A stretch of DNA of 64,000 bases from Paragonimus westermani (GCA_008508345.1 QNGE01003607.1:16042-80041); one strand, 5' to 3'. Positions 37,381-49,070 are shown, numbered from the stretch's first letter. Program-made: numbers and translations. The notes: a model not told the origin generated them from the sequence alone.

Positions 37381-37893
37381 CCCCCAAAATACTGTGGTTC
37401 CTTTGACGCGAGAGTTGACCTACTAGTACCACCGCACTTGCTCATGTCACCTTGCGGCTGTAAATTTTCCACTGACCACTGATATCAGAGTTATTGTGCT
37501 GGCGTGGGTGACGCAGTTTTACTGGTGGCCGTACAAACATTCCGCGTCATTTTCAACAGTTTACGTTTCATTCCATAGAATAACAATGTTTTTGTTACCG
37601 CCACTGGGAACGTCACCCACCTAACAGACGTCCGTTTAGGCTCTGGAGGTCGAGTGGCGTTTCATCCAACATTCGTTCTGTTTGACTGCCGGCGTGTGGC
37701 TGTGCTAACGGTTCTCTCACGTTCATGGCCCTAGCCCATTTGCTTGTTTAAATTAAGGTCTGCTTACTGTATTTTGAGTAAATACATAACCTTTGTCTGC
37801 AAACCCACCGTCTTCCCGTTACGACGTAGCATGAGGTTGCAAAGACTTTGGGCGTAGGAACCAGAGAGCAAGGAACCAATTTCACGACAATCT
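37381..37893 (+). repeat. Lone LTR of the CsRn1-like family
   Basis: It aligns patchily but collinearly with 22141-22870: CTAGTACCACCGC near 37424, CGCAGTTTTACT near 37513, a CTTACTGTATTTTGAGTAAATACATAACCTTTG-type polyadenylation region near 37762-37793, and the tail containing TTGGGCGTAGGAACC near 37848. No coding sequence of the element flanks it on either side, so it is a solo LTR or a fragment. It is about 200 bp shorter than the other copy. Confidence 0.6.
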
Positions 37894-38142
37894 ACCACCC
37901 GCTGTACGCGATACGCCATTATTAATAGAGCAGGCACTGAGAGAAGATACTTATTTTATTTCATTCGAAAATGCAACAATTTCCTGAATTGATCAAATGT
38001 CGCAGTTTATCGCTGCTGCTGCTGCTGCCAAACTAACACTCAAGTTTCACGACTGAAGGAGACGACGTTCTAACAACATCGCGAAACAACTTTCAGTACG
38101 AGTGAAGTCAAGCAGTTTGGGTGCCGTGTTTAGCGTGTTAAT
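37894..38142. other. Spacer with short CTG run
   Basis: A run of five CTG triplets lies near 38013-38028. Nothing else is recognised. Confidence 0.4.
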
Positions 38143-38346
38143 GGTGAACAGACTGAGACTGACATAACGTTATAAGAAAGTTGCGATACTCTACGTTTTA
38201 ACCACCTTGGGTGGCCTTCCTCAGGAGTGTAGTAATGAAAATCACATCAACAAAGAAACAGAGGTCACATGGGGTTTGCCGTGGTCAGGCCAACTTTCGT
38301 TGCATTCTAGCGGATTGGTCTAATCCTGTCTATTTAGTGAGGGTGG
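38143..38346 (-). repeat. PLE terminal repeat, inverted left copy
   Basis: The reverse complement of 39826-40024, with only a handful of differences noticed (for example near 38186 and 38333-38343). It carries the hammerhead-like core on the minus strand at 38187-38224. Confidence 0.9.
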
Positions 38347-39062
38347 TACAGCTGCGGCGTTTCTACGGTCTTCCGAAGGTACACAAAGAGAAATATCCAT
38401 AGAGGTTTATTGCTGGCTAATCCACCAGCCCAACTTACAAGCTGGCCAAGTTTATCAACTGCATAATCAAACCGTTTTAGAACAAGCTGGCATCTGACGT
38501 TAAAAACTGTTTTGATTTTGTTGACAAACTTGAACACGTGACACTAAGCTGCGATGAAACTTTTCTTAGTTTTGATGTGACCTCCATTTACCGCTAAAGC
38601 ATAGCGATGATGTTGTTAAGGAGCCAGTGGAAAGTGACGATTCTCCTGGTACACGCACTAATTTATCGCCTTCCGAAATTGTATTCGGAATTGGGCTTTG
38701 TTCGCACTCAACCTTGTTCGCATTCGACAAAATTGTGTAGGCACTCCGATGGTGTATTTATGGGCCCCCCTGTTGCACCAAAAGTAGACAAACTTTTCCT
38801 CGGATACCTGGAACCACAAGCAACCAGTGAATCTATCTGCCTTCCACGATCTTGGCAGTGGTGTGTAGATGACACACCCGTAATCATGAAACGGACTGCT
38901 TGTGACCAATTCCCACAGTTTCTTAACAAAGAATGCAACAGCATTATATCCACATCAGAGACTGAAGTCAGTGGGCGCTCACTCAATTTCCTAGACTGCT
39001 TAGCCAAACCTGAAGAGCAACAGAGTTCAGGTTTCTGCGTACCGCAAACCAACACATTCTAG
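38347..39062 (+). pseudogene. PLE reverse transcriptase, broken
   Basis: Conserved PLE RT segments in order: RFYGLPKVHK near 38361-38390, DVTSIYR near 38573-38596, GVFMGPPVAPKVDKLFLGYLE near 38750-38812, and the catalytic CVDD (two Asp at 38868-38873). Then come a segment ending RTACDQFPQFLN and SLNFLDC near 38980-38998. Stops fall inside the KEKYP-to-IAG segment (38401-38418), near 38479 and near 38596. The catalytic aspartates themselves are intact. A frame shift separates the first third from the rest. Confidence 0.85.
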
Positions 39063-39245
39063 TCGGTATCTCAACTTCGACTGGTAGCATCCAATCGGTA
39101 TGAAGAGAGCAGTCATCAAATCACTCGTCAATAGAGCTAATAAAATCCGCACCACTGAGCTCCCCGGAGCAAAAAAGATTTCTCAAGTTGAATAAATGCT
39201 AGACACCAATTACTATTCCAACGCATTTATTAAGAACAGAATCAA

Positions 39246-39848
39246 GTGCATGTCCACCAAGGAAGGACTAAAACGATCGAAACTCCCAAGTCTACCGCGC
39301 AAATACCATATCGTGAGCAAACATTAGAAAAAATTATATCCGTTCTCTCTGAGTATGCTATCCGGACTGCACTTTGGCTAGACAATATCTTAGAACGACT
39401 GGCGACGCATCCTAAGGATCCAGTTTGTATGGGAGATCAGACAGACTGCGCTCACAAAATCAGATGCGGTGATTGTAATGTCAGCTATATTGGAGAAACA
39501 AGTAGGTGACTGAAAGTAGGTGTTGTCGAACACGAGGGGCACGTCAGGTTTTCACCTAAACACGCCTATCAACTTCAGACGCTAGAGGGGGATCCAGCCA
39601 CTGCAATAGGTGCACTGTCAGAGAATCACAACGCACGTTCTTATCAAGCTCGAGTGATTCACAATGGTCTGCCTTCCCGTGCGGAGCGGTGCTGCACTGA
39701 AGCCCTCACCATTTACATTCAACACGCTGGTGTTAACCACAGTGATAGCAAACCTCTGTCTTCGGTGTGGCGTAGACGGATATACAGCATCAGGCACGGA
39801 CGCACATTATCTACAGTTGTCTCACTCTCACTAGATAGACAGGATTAG
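39246..39848 (+). pseudogene. PLE GIY-YIG (Uri-type) endonuclease, broken
   Basis: This endonuclease would nick target DNA for PLE insertion. A CGDCNVSYIGETSR segment at about 39466-39507 holds the YIG core preceded by the Cys pair typical of the PLE linker and endonuclease. The next conserved part (Arg, then VEHEGHVRF near 39525-39550) is reached after a TGA near 39508. Later an RAERCCTEALTI segment near 39679-39714 supplies the family's Glu. The coding sequence ends inside the right inverted repeat. Confidence 0.8.
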
Positions 39849-40024
39849 ACCAATCCGCTAGAATGCAACGAAAGTTGGCCTGACCACGGCAAACCCCATG
39901 TGACCTCTGTTTCTTTGTTGATGTGATTTTCATTACTACACTCCTGAGGAAGGCCACCCAAGGTGGTTAAAACGTAGAGTACCGCAACTTTCTTATAACG
40001 TTATGTCAGTCTCAGTCTGTTCAC
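39826..40024 (+). repeat. PLE terminal repeat, right copy
   Basis: The sense-oriented copy of the terminal repeat, from the C-terminal codons of the endonuclease frame to about 40024. It contains the hammerhead-like core at 39944-39981. Confidence 0.9.
39944..39981 (+). ncRNA. Hammerhead-ribozyme-like core in PLE terminal repeat
   Basis: In order: CTGAGGA (39944-39950), a helix II of AGGCCACC with GGTGGTT closed by a short loop, AAAAC (39969-39973) where the canonical box is GAAAC, a tiny helix III (AC...GT) and GTA at 39979-39981 as a candidate cleavage triplet. The first box fits CUGANGA. The second box has A instead of G12, which should cripple cleavage. I could not draw a good helix I. 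PLEs are known to carry such motifs; activity here is doubtful. An identical inverted copy lies at 38187-38224. Confidence 0.5.
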
Positions 40025-41519
40025 CTGGATCCCACTTTCACTTCTCTGGGCTATCAGTCGCTACCAGTGTTCACCCACTTCTCATTTTAATCGAGCTTAG
40101 CCGTCAGGATTGACTGGCATGAGTCTACTCGGAAATTTCACCATTATCCTAGGTGCGAGTACCCTAACTCTCAGCGGAATGCCTCAAAAGATGGAGGCGC
40201 GTCGAAAAGCGCGCAGCGAACGGACCAAGGGCAACATGGGCGAACCGATTAGCCACCACTGAACTGAAAGGGACCAACGGAGGAGACATGATGGAGGAAA
40301 TGGGTTGGATGGTCAGATTGAGGGCACAATTAACCCAACAATAAGAGGAATATATTAATATATATATCAATATATCAATACGGCTAACAAAGGATAGATT
40401 GCGGACAACATCAGCGACTAGACAAGCCATTGCCCGACGAGGTCGGACCAACCGACGAGGAAAGCTAGGTGAAAAACCACCTTACAGGAGGCATTAGACT
40501 GAACTGAAACTACCATCCGTTAGCATTCCAGCCAATAACCTTGGAATTTATGGTAGGCCTCCTTGCTGACTTCATATGCTACATCTCAAGACGTATGGGA
40601 TATCCGCACACGTCTCAGAACGGCCTCCGTAGAACCAGTTCATAACAGACTAATATCACAAACTACTGGTGAGTAGTCGGGCAGCTGGCCAATTTTAAGT
40701 TGAACATCAGTCAAATTTAATCTCAGTTTTGGCATTCAGATAGAATTTCCAGCCGGCGTCTGTCAAAAAGGAGCACCTGGCCTGAGTTTCCTTTTTTCAT
40801 ACCTCTCCATTGGGACACACCCTTGCCACGGCCGGAGTTAACTATTTCCCCGAATATTCGACAGTAATCTAACATATGACTTGGCGGGTTCAATGATATC
40901 GGAGAGTTTTGCTTACCTAGGAGGGTTATCGAGTGGAGTTAACGGACAGCAACTGCGTCTTCTGTCGAGACGATTGGCTGACACGATGGTTCACCACAAG
41001 TGAAAGTAGTCCGCAGTTCACGCATAATAATTCCACGGTGCCCAGCTTGATATCGGTTGAGCAGTTATCAACATGGTTATGCAGTGAAAACTTGTTCGCA
41101 GCTCTAACTGCGGCCGTGGCAAAGAAAGCTGTAGCAGGGAACACACTCTAGTTTTTTAGTCCTTTTCTGAATAGGCTGGTTGGAAAATCCATCTGAATGC
41201 TAAAGCTAAGATCGAATATGAGTGATGTTCAACTTGAGATGAGGTCTTAGATGCAACGAGTTGGTAATCAACTGCCAGTGATACTACCGTACTCATGGGC
41301 GTTGTCATTTTTGTTCCTCAAAGGCGTTCCATAGTGTGCGTTCCAAAAGACTGTCAAACAAAGTTCTGGCGTTTACCCGTGAGAATGTTGTATTAGGATG
41401 GCTTTGGCACCACTTACAGTTTGTCTTCCTAGATCACTATCGATGTACTTCTTTTGCCTGACACGGCGACATCCAAATAGAACCTTCAAGGTTCCATTTC
41501 TAAACCCTAGCTGTTCGTA
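40025..41519. other. Unassigned stretch, AT-repeat near 40350
   Basis: A short ATATATCAATATATC simple repeat lies near 40349-40378. The minus ORF 40164-40451 spans it and has no motif. The opposed ORFs at 40926-41151 shadow each other. Some of this may be decayed upstream LINE sequence belonging to the relic at 41.5 kb, but no motif proves it. Confidence 0.35.
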
Positions 41520-42480
41520 TTGGTCCATGACGAAGTAAATATCTTAGTAAGTTCTACAATGCTAGTGTACGCGGATGATAAATTCTACAACACTCATATG
41601 ACGCTGGACATGGAGACGTCATGGGCTGGTTTACGCACCTTCTCGCGGAGGGCCGTTCGAGATGTTCTCACATTCATCGTCATCAAGTGCAAGGCATTAT
41701 GAATGGGAACTGAATAAGAGCGTCAGCTAATTATAGGATGATAAACGTAATATGGTGGGAATGGATGGTTTCCTGACACAGAGGATCCGGACAGCCAGAA
41801 CTCACGTAAAAACGGCCGAACAAGAAATTTCGGTCGATCGGTGCCAACCAATCCATGACGATGATCAGCTGCTGCTTCCAACTTGGCTGTAAGTGGTAAA
41901 TTAAGCAGCTTGTGTGAATGCGCACCAGACTTCAACAACCGAGCCGCTTAAGGCAGTGCCGTTTAAGCGCAACAGCGAACGAACCAATTAAAACTCAGAA
42001 TGCTTGTCGCTCAATCGCAGTCATAAATGCTGATGTTTTTCCATGAAAAAAACAATGTTTTCCAATCGAATGGGATCAACTAATGCCGCTCAGACCACTG
42101 ACCTAGTCTGCCCAATTTGGCAGGTCAACTTGCGGGTGGTTGCTAAGCCGTCTGATCTAAAGGTTATCACCAACAATGACGCACGTTCCATTGGCTGTAG
42201 CACGCATGTTCGGAAGGCTACCCAGGGATTGAAACTTCTCAGTCACATGCTGCGCCAACTTACTCGGAAGAGGTTTGTCCCCAACTTGGAACTAATATGC
42301 AAGCCTGTGCTATTGTCTTGATATGGGATGTCGATTCAGTACAGAAGGCTCAACATGGGAACTAAAAGCACCAACACGAGTTGCCTAAAAACTTCCACAC
42401 TGGTAACCTTTGCACACCGAAGTTGTTCTGCCATAAATGTAGACGGGTCCGTATGATCTGACATGTCCTGTATCATGAGT
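41520..42480 (+). pseudogene. CR1-like LINE reverse-transcriptase relic with YADD
   Basis: An LVYADD segment (YADD at 41568-41579) is followed by a VIKCKAL segment near 41682-41699, as in the palm of non-LTR RTs. About 340 bp later, thumb sequence is recognisable in the frame at 42043-42321: DLKVITNNDARS near 42156, then RKATQGLKLLSHMLRQLTR near 42212-42268. The piece between is shifted and contains unrelated-looking sequence. The catalytic Asp pair is intact. The endonuclease and N-terminal RT are not seen. Confidence 0.65.
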
Positions 42481-43160
42481 TTCATCCAGCTTGACATGTG
42501 TATACGGTAACCCCAACCCATGGCCTGCGCAGCCACTCGTTAGGGTTAGATCAGTGGTGCTTACGTCTCCTGTTCGGGCAGAGTTGCTTGTGCTTGCCCC
42601 ACGTGAAAATCACTATCGGAACAAGTAGTGTAGACGTCCAGCACTCATTTGTTTCACGGGGACATAATAAGCGCACAAAGGAGAGTCATTTACAGCTTTT
42701 AGAGTCTCGCCTGTTGCCTCTGGTGACGGACTGACTTCTATCGGGGAACTGAACAACTGGCTAGCCTCCGGTTTGTTTGTTTCCTGTCTGATCGTTTCCT
42801 GCACGTTCCGCGGAGGTCTGAAGTATGTTTTGTCTCTTACTTCTGCAAATCCAAACTATGCTCTGTACTTAGAATACTTCGTAGCCTCTATTTTTTTTAC
42901 TCATTTTCGTATTCTTTCCTTTTTAAAAGAACCTGATAGCATTGAAAGAAACCACTTTAAAAGCACATGGATATCTGTGTCTCACTCTGGATCAGTTTGA
43001 TGTGATTATTGCTTTCTGGTTATTGCAACGCAGTGCCACGCAACCCATCTACTGTGCGTGGTCAAGTCGTCAGCTACTATAGAGAATCTCTACCTCCCGA
43101 AGATCCAGTTTCCAATATCCTTCAATCGTCCCGGCTATTCACAGAATAAAAATATCGCCA
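42481..43160. other. Unassigned stretch between LINE relics
   Basis: This could hold the decayed 3' end of the LINE at 41.5 kb and the 5' part of the next one. No motif is firm. ORFs at 42498-42734 and 42773-43000 are unremarkable. Confidence 0.3.
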
Positions 43161-43164
43161 ACGT

Positions 43165-46100
43165 AATGACGTGCATTGTGTGCTACTTGCCGTCCGGTGC
43201 CCCTACCGTGCGGACAGAAAAAGCAACCGTGTCGCCAATGGATCGTTGATTTTGGTGGCCAAACAATACGAAAAGAGAGGTAGCACATACCTCGTAGTAT
43301 CAAATTCACATATTGTGGTTTGTCCTCTCATGATACAAGACATTGCGGTGATCATAGCAAGTGTATGTACTAGTCCCGTGACATTTGGAACAGAGTATGG
43401 ACCACCGGTTGCATTCGTGAAATATCAAGCCAGCCATCTGAGTAGATCCTCCTACTGAATGACTTTAATGCGCCTCAGGCAGACTGGACAGGGAAGAACG
43501 CATCTGGTTGCTCTCTTAGGAAGACTTCCCTCAGACTTCTGCATGCCGCCCCATTGATTCAGTTTACACGTTCGAGTTCTGCTAAAGAGTCTGCTTTGAC
43601 GGACCTGATGATCATTAGGAGCCAAACGGATGTAACCAGCCCCGTACCTAAGATTATTCTTGGCAGAAGCCGAAGTGGCTTGGTGCAGCTAACCCCAGAG
43701 CTCAACAGCTCGAGACCTCCTGAAGAATTGCCTCAGACACACAAAAGGTGGTTATCAAGGAGCTACTTTGAAGGGTGGGAACGCCGCTTAGCCCAACTGA
43801 TGTATGTGGGACCGAGTTAAGTGTGGAGGGGGATTTTAGAGAATAATGACGGGCGCCAGCAATCCACCAAACGAGGTTGGTGTCCCACGTAGGTTTAGAT
43901 GGCGCGCCACACTACCATGAAGAAGATAGAGAGAAGGAAGGGCCCAATCTTTCAAAAGCGATGCATAGGGAAGATCCAGGTTAACGGGGGAAATATGTGA
44001 CATTGTGAGAAGTAGCTGGCCCAAACACAGTCAATCGGTTCTAGGAAATGCAGGTTTGCGCTGGAGCAAAATTCATCAAAGCGTGCTTCGCAGAACCCGA
44101 ATGCACATTTTGACTACGGCTTAATCCAGAACGGCCATACTAGTGGCTACTGGATGCATTAGGGTGGGCAAGGGACACCTGTCACTACAAGCGAGGAAAA
44201 TGTGTATGTTCTACTTCGGTTTTTGAGAAGGTGCATATCGTAGATGATGACGGCCCTCCTAGGACTGAAGCCTTGATCGATCTGAGATGCCGTAAACACT
44301 GACTACTGCAGACGAGGCTCTTCATTAACTACCAAAGTTAGACGGAAACAATATGGCGATGCCGGGTGACACTTATCCAGCGATATTGAAGCCGTTGGCT
44401 AAGGTATTGGTGAATTCGCTTGCAGGAATGTTTTCTATGTCGTTGAAAGAGGGTGAGCTGTTTGCAGGAAAAAACTGGCAGCGGGGGCTTCGGTTCACAA
44501 AGGCAGCCATAAGGATGAGATTGCTGAAGTAGCTGCTTGCGTTGAGTGTATGAAGACTATTATGTGCCCACGTTCCCTGCACTATTTATTCCCTTCTCAT
44601 TGATTCGTCTCTTTACACTGGAATCCTTCTTGATAACGATTGTGAGGTTTTCCTACAGACTGACACGACCACTTTATGTAAGTGCGTAGTAAAATGTTTC
44701 TCCCGTGAATGTTGATCCTGATGTGTTACTAAATCTTGATCCCGTTTACTTGTAGAAACTTGTTTCCCAGCAGTTTTTTCCTTACTTTTCCTTGCCGGAT
44801 CCTTGCCATTACACGGCTGTTGCGTTTGGTAATATTTACGTGAACCATTAATCTTGGAGCTTGTATACTTGGTGGATTCAATACCGATATTTGTTGTTAT
44901 CTTACCCCATTTAGTTTATGATACTTTTCTTCAACATTACCACGTTAATAATAAGAAACCCGCAGTTACAACCGTCTTCCCTTTTGGATCTAAATGATTT
45001 GCTCGATGGGCTTAGAATTTATAGACGCTCGTTGCCTACGGACGCGAATATCCTGGGTCCAGCTTATCAATAGACGTTACGAGTGGATTAAGCGTTGCTC
45101 AAACAACCACTAGACGTCCGTGATCAGCAGGGACCTTTAACCAACGTTCACTTAACATGATCTTTCCAGTGTTAAAGGTACTGAAAAGAACAGTCGGGGG
45201 CAGGGTAGCGACCTGTATTACAAGGCGGGGGCATTTGACAGCCTAACAAAATGGCTAGGTGAGACAACCACCATTCCGGGTAGAACTGTCTGTCTTGTTG
45301 AGCGAAATCACTGAGGCCAAATAAAGTAGGTCAGGTTGAAGTACGTTAGCTCGATTTTAGAAAAGCGTTTGATTTGGTGAATCGTAAGCTCCTAGTAGTG
45401 AAACTAAAAAATTCGTGTTTTCCAAGGTCATGGCGTGAATAGAGGAATAGTTGTGCGATGGAGGTTCTTATATGCAAATTGAGGGTGCCAGGCCGAAACT
45501 TGGGGGCCGTTATCAGCGAGTAACCACAAGGAGCATACTTAGCGGCCTGGTGCGAAGACCAAAGTGTCCGTGCCTCATTTTCGTGGACGATGTGTACTTG
45601 GTGGTTTTCTCAACTGGACACTCCATGAACTAAGACTTCAAAGCTGATGAACGTCAACGTGGAGGTTACGAAATTGGAGCTGCAAGGTATAAACAGCCGT
45701 CGTGATCAGAACAGGAAGAGCCATTATTCACACTGCAGAACACAGCGACACCGTGGACTTGGAATGTGCCAACAGCGTAAGAGATTTGGGGATCCAAACG
45801 ATCTCCAACGTTAGGGCATCCATTCACTGTATACCGGTTGCTGAAAAAGCCAAGTGAACAGCTTACCAGCTGAAGAGGACCGTATAATCAAGTGAACTCG
45901 ATGTGCTACTGTCGCTTTACAATGCACACGTACGGCCACACCTGGTCTAAGGCATCCAGGCTTGGTCGCCGTACCCAGTGAGGAGTAAGCACACACTTGA
46001 AAAGCTGGCGAAGGTTCACAAGATTTTGTGAATCTCAGCGGAATGAATCGTCCAGTCCAACTCAAGTGTCTTAGTTCTTATTTCGCGGGAGCGAAGAAGT

Positions 46101-46310
46101 GAGAAAGGAGATTCTATAGAGAAGTTCGAACTTCTGATGGAGGTATCTTGTACAAAAGTACGTTTATACACACATAACTGTATCTCACTGCCCACAGGAC
46201 CTGAATAAGAGCTGTCTAAAGTTTAGGATAGAACTGATGCTTGAGCTCACTTCAACCCATGTAAAGTGGAAAATGCATGGAATAGGCTGTCACTGAGAAG
46301 TGGCATCTGC
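43165..46310 (+). pseudogene. CR1-like LINE relic: APE endonuclease and reverse transcriptase
   Basis: Endonuclease: an NDFNAPQADW segment (Asp at 43461-43463) and, in the same uninterrupted frame to 43820, an SALTDLMI segment near 43594. The terminal SDH motif has become SRS near 43672-43680. RT entry: PAILKPLAKVLVNSLA near 44377-44424 and an SLKEGEL segment near 44440. After about 600 bp without RT similarity, DFRKAFDLVNRKLLVVKLKN lies near 45356-45411, the active site FVDD at 45580-45591, then VRDLGIQ near 45780 and thumb segments (SLYNAHVRPHLV, then GIQAWSPY) near 45915-45975. The 3' end (AWNRLSLR) is near 46280. Many frameshifts. Confidence 0.75.
44575..45165. other. AT-rich interruption inside the LINE relic
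   Basis: Between two recognisable RT blocks of the LINE lies an AT-rich segment with no RT similarity and no ORF of note. It is either decayed RT sequence or an insertion. No terminal repeats were seen. Confidence 0.35.
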
Positions 46311-46839
46311 CATTACGGTGATGGAGTTCAAGCTGGAGCTTGGCAACTGTTGACTAACGGTGTTTGCAGTGTTTGACAGAAAGGCGAGTCCGGTCAAGTG
46401 ATATTATTTACGGGTGTCCCACAACGTCAGATGGAGGCATATTCTTGTTCCATACACTCTTCTTCATTTTGTTGTTTGCGTCGCCCTTGTTACGCGGCCC
46501 TCCTTCATAAGGAGAACCTGTAGAGAATGAACACTCTTTTTGCTTCTTTCTTGTCTGGGTGTCCCTATGAAGTCTTATGTTCATGGGCCCTCGCAACTTG
46601 ATCCTGCAGCCAGCAGGCCTGAAGAGTGTTATGTCGCAACAGCATTGACACCGATCCTGTTCGCTAATCGGTATGGTTGCCACATCAACCGACAGCATTT
46701 CTATGCACGCGCCACGCCCTGTTCTTTCTTCCTGAAAAGAATGAAGCGAAACCCCGTCTTCTGTCAGTGTTGCGGCACAATGGGACCTCTGCTGACAACC
46801 GAGCATCCACGAACAACACCGCAAGTCCTGTGAACTTGG
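46311..46839. other. Unassigned stretch between LINE relics
   Basis: Opposed long ORFs (46408-46878 minus, 156 codons; 46540-46833 and 46677-46913 plus) overlap and share no family I know. The plus side may hold decayed endonuclease of the next LINE. Confidence 0.3.
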
Positions 46840-49070
46840 TTGAACCAGAAATTCTGTCCACACAATTTTTTCAAACAAATGCTGGCGTCCGGTTTCACGG
46901 AGCTCATTTCTGATTGCACTGGATGGCGTGCTGGTTCTAAAATATCACAGCTGAACTACATGCTCATTAATGGGAGGTCTATGGTTGGTCACCTTGGGAT
47001 CACAGCATCATTCAGACCAAATGATCACATAGTAGTTTTATTTGACTACATTTAGGGCACAAATCTGATCTTCTCAGCGGTTGGTGCCTATAGAAATTTT
47101 GTGAAATGGTTATGGTCGCAATGCATCTGAATCTTGGAGAACCCCACTCACTTTCACTCGGTTGCTGATATCTGTTAAATGCTAACTATCCCCCTTTGGA
47201 AAATCTACACCATCATCAGATGCTAAATGGAACACGCCTCTGAGTAGACTACGCTCTCGCACATCCAGACTTGTTCTGAAGAAGTGGCCTGGTTAGACGT
47301 GTTATCGGTTATCAGGATATCCAGTCGACCAAAAAATATGCGTTGCCTCAACAAGTCAACGTACATCGCTAATTCTGGGAGACCGTCTTCACCTTCCACA
47401 ATATGTCACCGATCGCCTTAACGCCGATCCAAGTGTCCTTTTCCGAATTGTAGCGTCAGGTATAAAGGCGGAAGTTAAGGGTCTTCAAATCCCAGGCCCA
47501 TCGGGTCCTACTAGATCTGATAGCAAAGCTGGTGATGTTCTCGTCGAGTTTTACAGCAGTAGCTTTGCGCGCTCGTCTTGAGTTCCACAAGTTCACCCTG
47601 ACACTGAAATTGGTGGCACTTGCACTAGGGACACTTCCTCCACGGCAGCGTTGGCTAAACTCACGTGCCCCAAGTACAGCTCTCCCGGTCCCAAGCGTAT
47701 GCGGCCCAAAGCTTTGTGTGGATCGGTCGAACAGCTTGCTGACCAAAAGTGATTACTGTTTCCTTAATCTGTCTCCTAGGAAACAGTAACCAACAGCCGG
47801 AAACTTGTGAACATCACACTCCGTTCTGACGGCGATAGGCGTAAATATTATGATGATTATAGATCAGTCGACCGGTTGGCGAACGCCTCAAACTTTCAAA
47901 GTCGCACTCATGTGATTCGTTTCATAAGCACTTTACATCTCGTGACTCATTATCCAATGTATAGCACGGCTTTCGCAAAGGCCGTTCGCGTGTCACAAAT
48001 CTGCTGGTATCCACGGATCAGTGAATCAAAGCAGTTGATTAAAACAACGGCAGTGACGTCATATACCCCGACTTTGCTGAGGTACTTAGCCGTGCGGACC
48101 AAGCTGCTTTAAACGGCGGGATTTCCAGTCATGCGGTATAGGGCAGTGATCTTCACTGGATTAAGTCGCATCTTACTAATCGTCTGTAAAGGGTGCGCGT
48201 GAACGTCGTAGTCCCCACCTGAAGACCTAGTCTCGGTTGAGTGTCCGAGGGTTCAATTATTTTCCTGCTTTTATTTTTCATATTCATCAACAATCCTCCT
48301 CCCTTAATCACCTCCCCATTGTTACTGGTCACCGATGACGCCAAACTTTGATGTGCCGTGAAAGTTACCAACTATTCTGTTGCCGTACAAAAGGAACTTA
48401 AGATTACATCAGATTGGTCTGCAGTGAACCGACCTGACTATAACGCTGATAAGCGTGCAGACTTCCACAGTTGTAGCTCTGTGAACACCATGTACCAGCT
48501 CAACGGGTATTCGTTCTACAAAGTCCTCCTCGGAAGCGACATAGAAGCCATAGTTTCTCACACTCTGTCGAGCTCCCCGAACATTGAAATAGATGCAAAG
48601 GAGGCCAGCAAAGCGATGGCGCTACCGAAACGTCTTTCCAGCCAGATCCATCCCCGTTGCATTCATCTCCAGTATCTTGAGAACAAAGTCGTGATGTGAT
48701 TACCATATCTCCAAAAGGATAAGTTGCTCGCGTGTCGATGAGACAGGCCACAGCCCAAAAACTGTGCCGTTTGGAAAAAGATTGAGGTCTGCGAAAATGA
48801 CCTCTTTAGAGCATCGTTGGGTCAGAGGTGGCTCGGTGTTGGCAACTCCGATAATGAAGTCTCCTGACGAACTCTGCCGGTTGATGCGTAACAGGGGAAG
48901 TAGCTCCCAAACCTAGAGGTCCAGGTTAGTGGACTAGAACATATACAGCATTTTATTATTGCATTTTTGCAAGGCTTGGAATGTTATACCTAACCACGCT
49001 CTTCTTACTTACTCCGTAACAATGTTCAAGGCTCGCATTGATGAACATCCGTTGTCCTAGTTGGGATACT
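46840..49070 (+). pseudogene. CR1-like LINE relic, endonuclease end to 3' terminus
   Basis: Endonuclease C-terminal part: WRAGSKISQLNYMLINGRS near 46922-46980 and an NDHIVVLFDY segment near 47018-47050, corresponding to the SDH motif. RT: GFRKGRSRVTNLLVSTDQ near 47970-48025, then DFAEVLSRADQAAL near 48070-48113. The catalytic pair TDD is at 48331-48339 with a TGA shortly after. The 113-codon frame 48358-48699 covers the end of the palm and the thumb (SHTLSSSPN, then KAMALPKRL and IHPRC). The 3' end KAWNVIPNHALLTYSVTMFK is near 48970-49030, with a stop at about 49057. This is the most complete LINE here; N-terminal endonuclease is missing. Confidence 0.8.

Larger units (their letters stand above)
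38143..40024 (+). mobile_element. Penelope-like element (PLE), 5'-truncated
   Basis: A ~1.9 kb unit bounded by ~200 bp inverted repeats (38143-38346 and 39826-40024) that are almost identical to each other. Between them lie a PLE reverse transcriptase and a GIY-YIG endonuclease on the plus strand. PLEs are known to carry terminal repeats that may be direct or inverted, and to contain hammerhead motifs in them; both are seen here. The RT begins inside the palm right at the left repeat, so its N-terminal part is missing. Several stops and frameshifts break the coding part. Confidence 0.85.

Noticed and set aside
46408..46878. 156-codon minus-strand ORF
   Set aside because: No motif, overlapped by plus-strand ORFs between two LINE relics; most simply a shadow frame in decayed repeat sequence.
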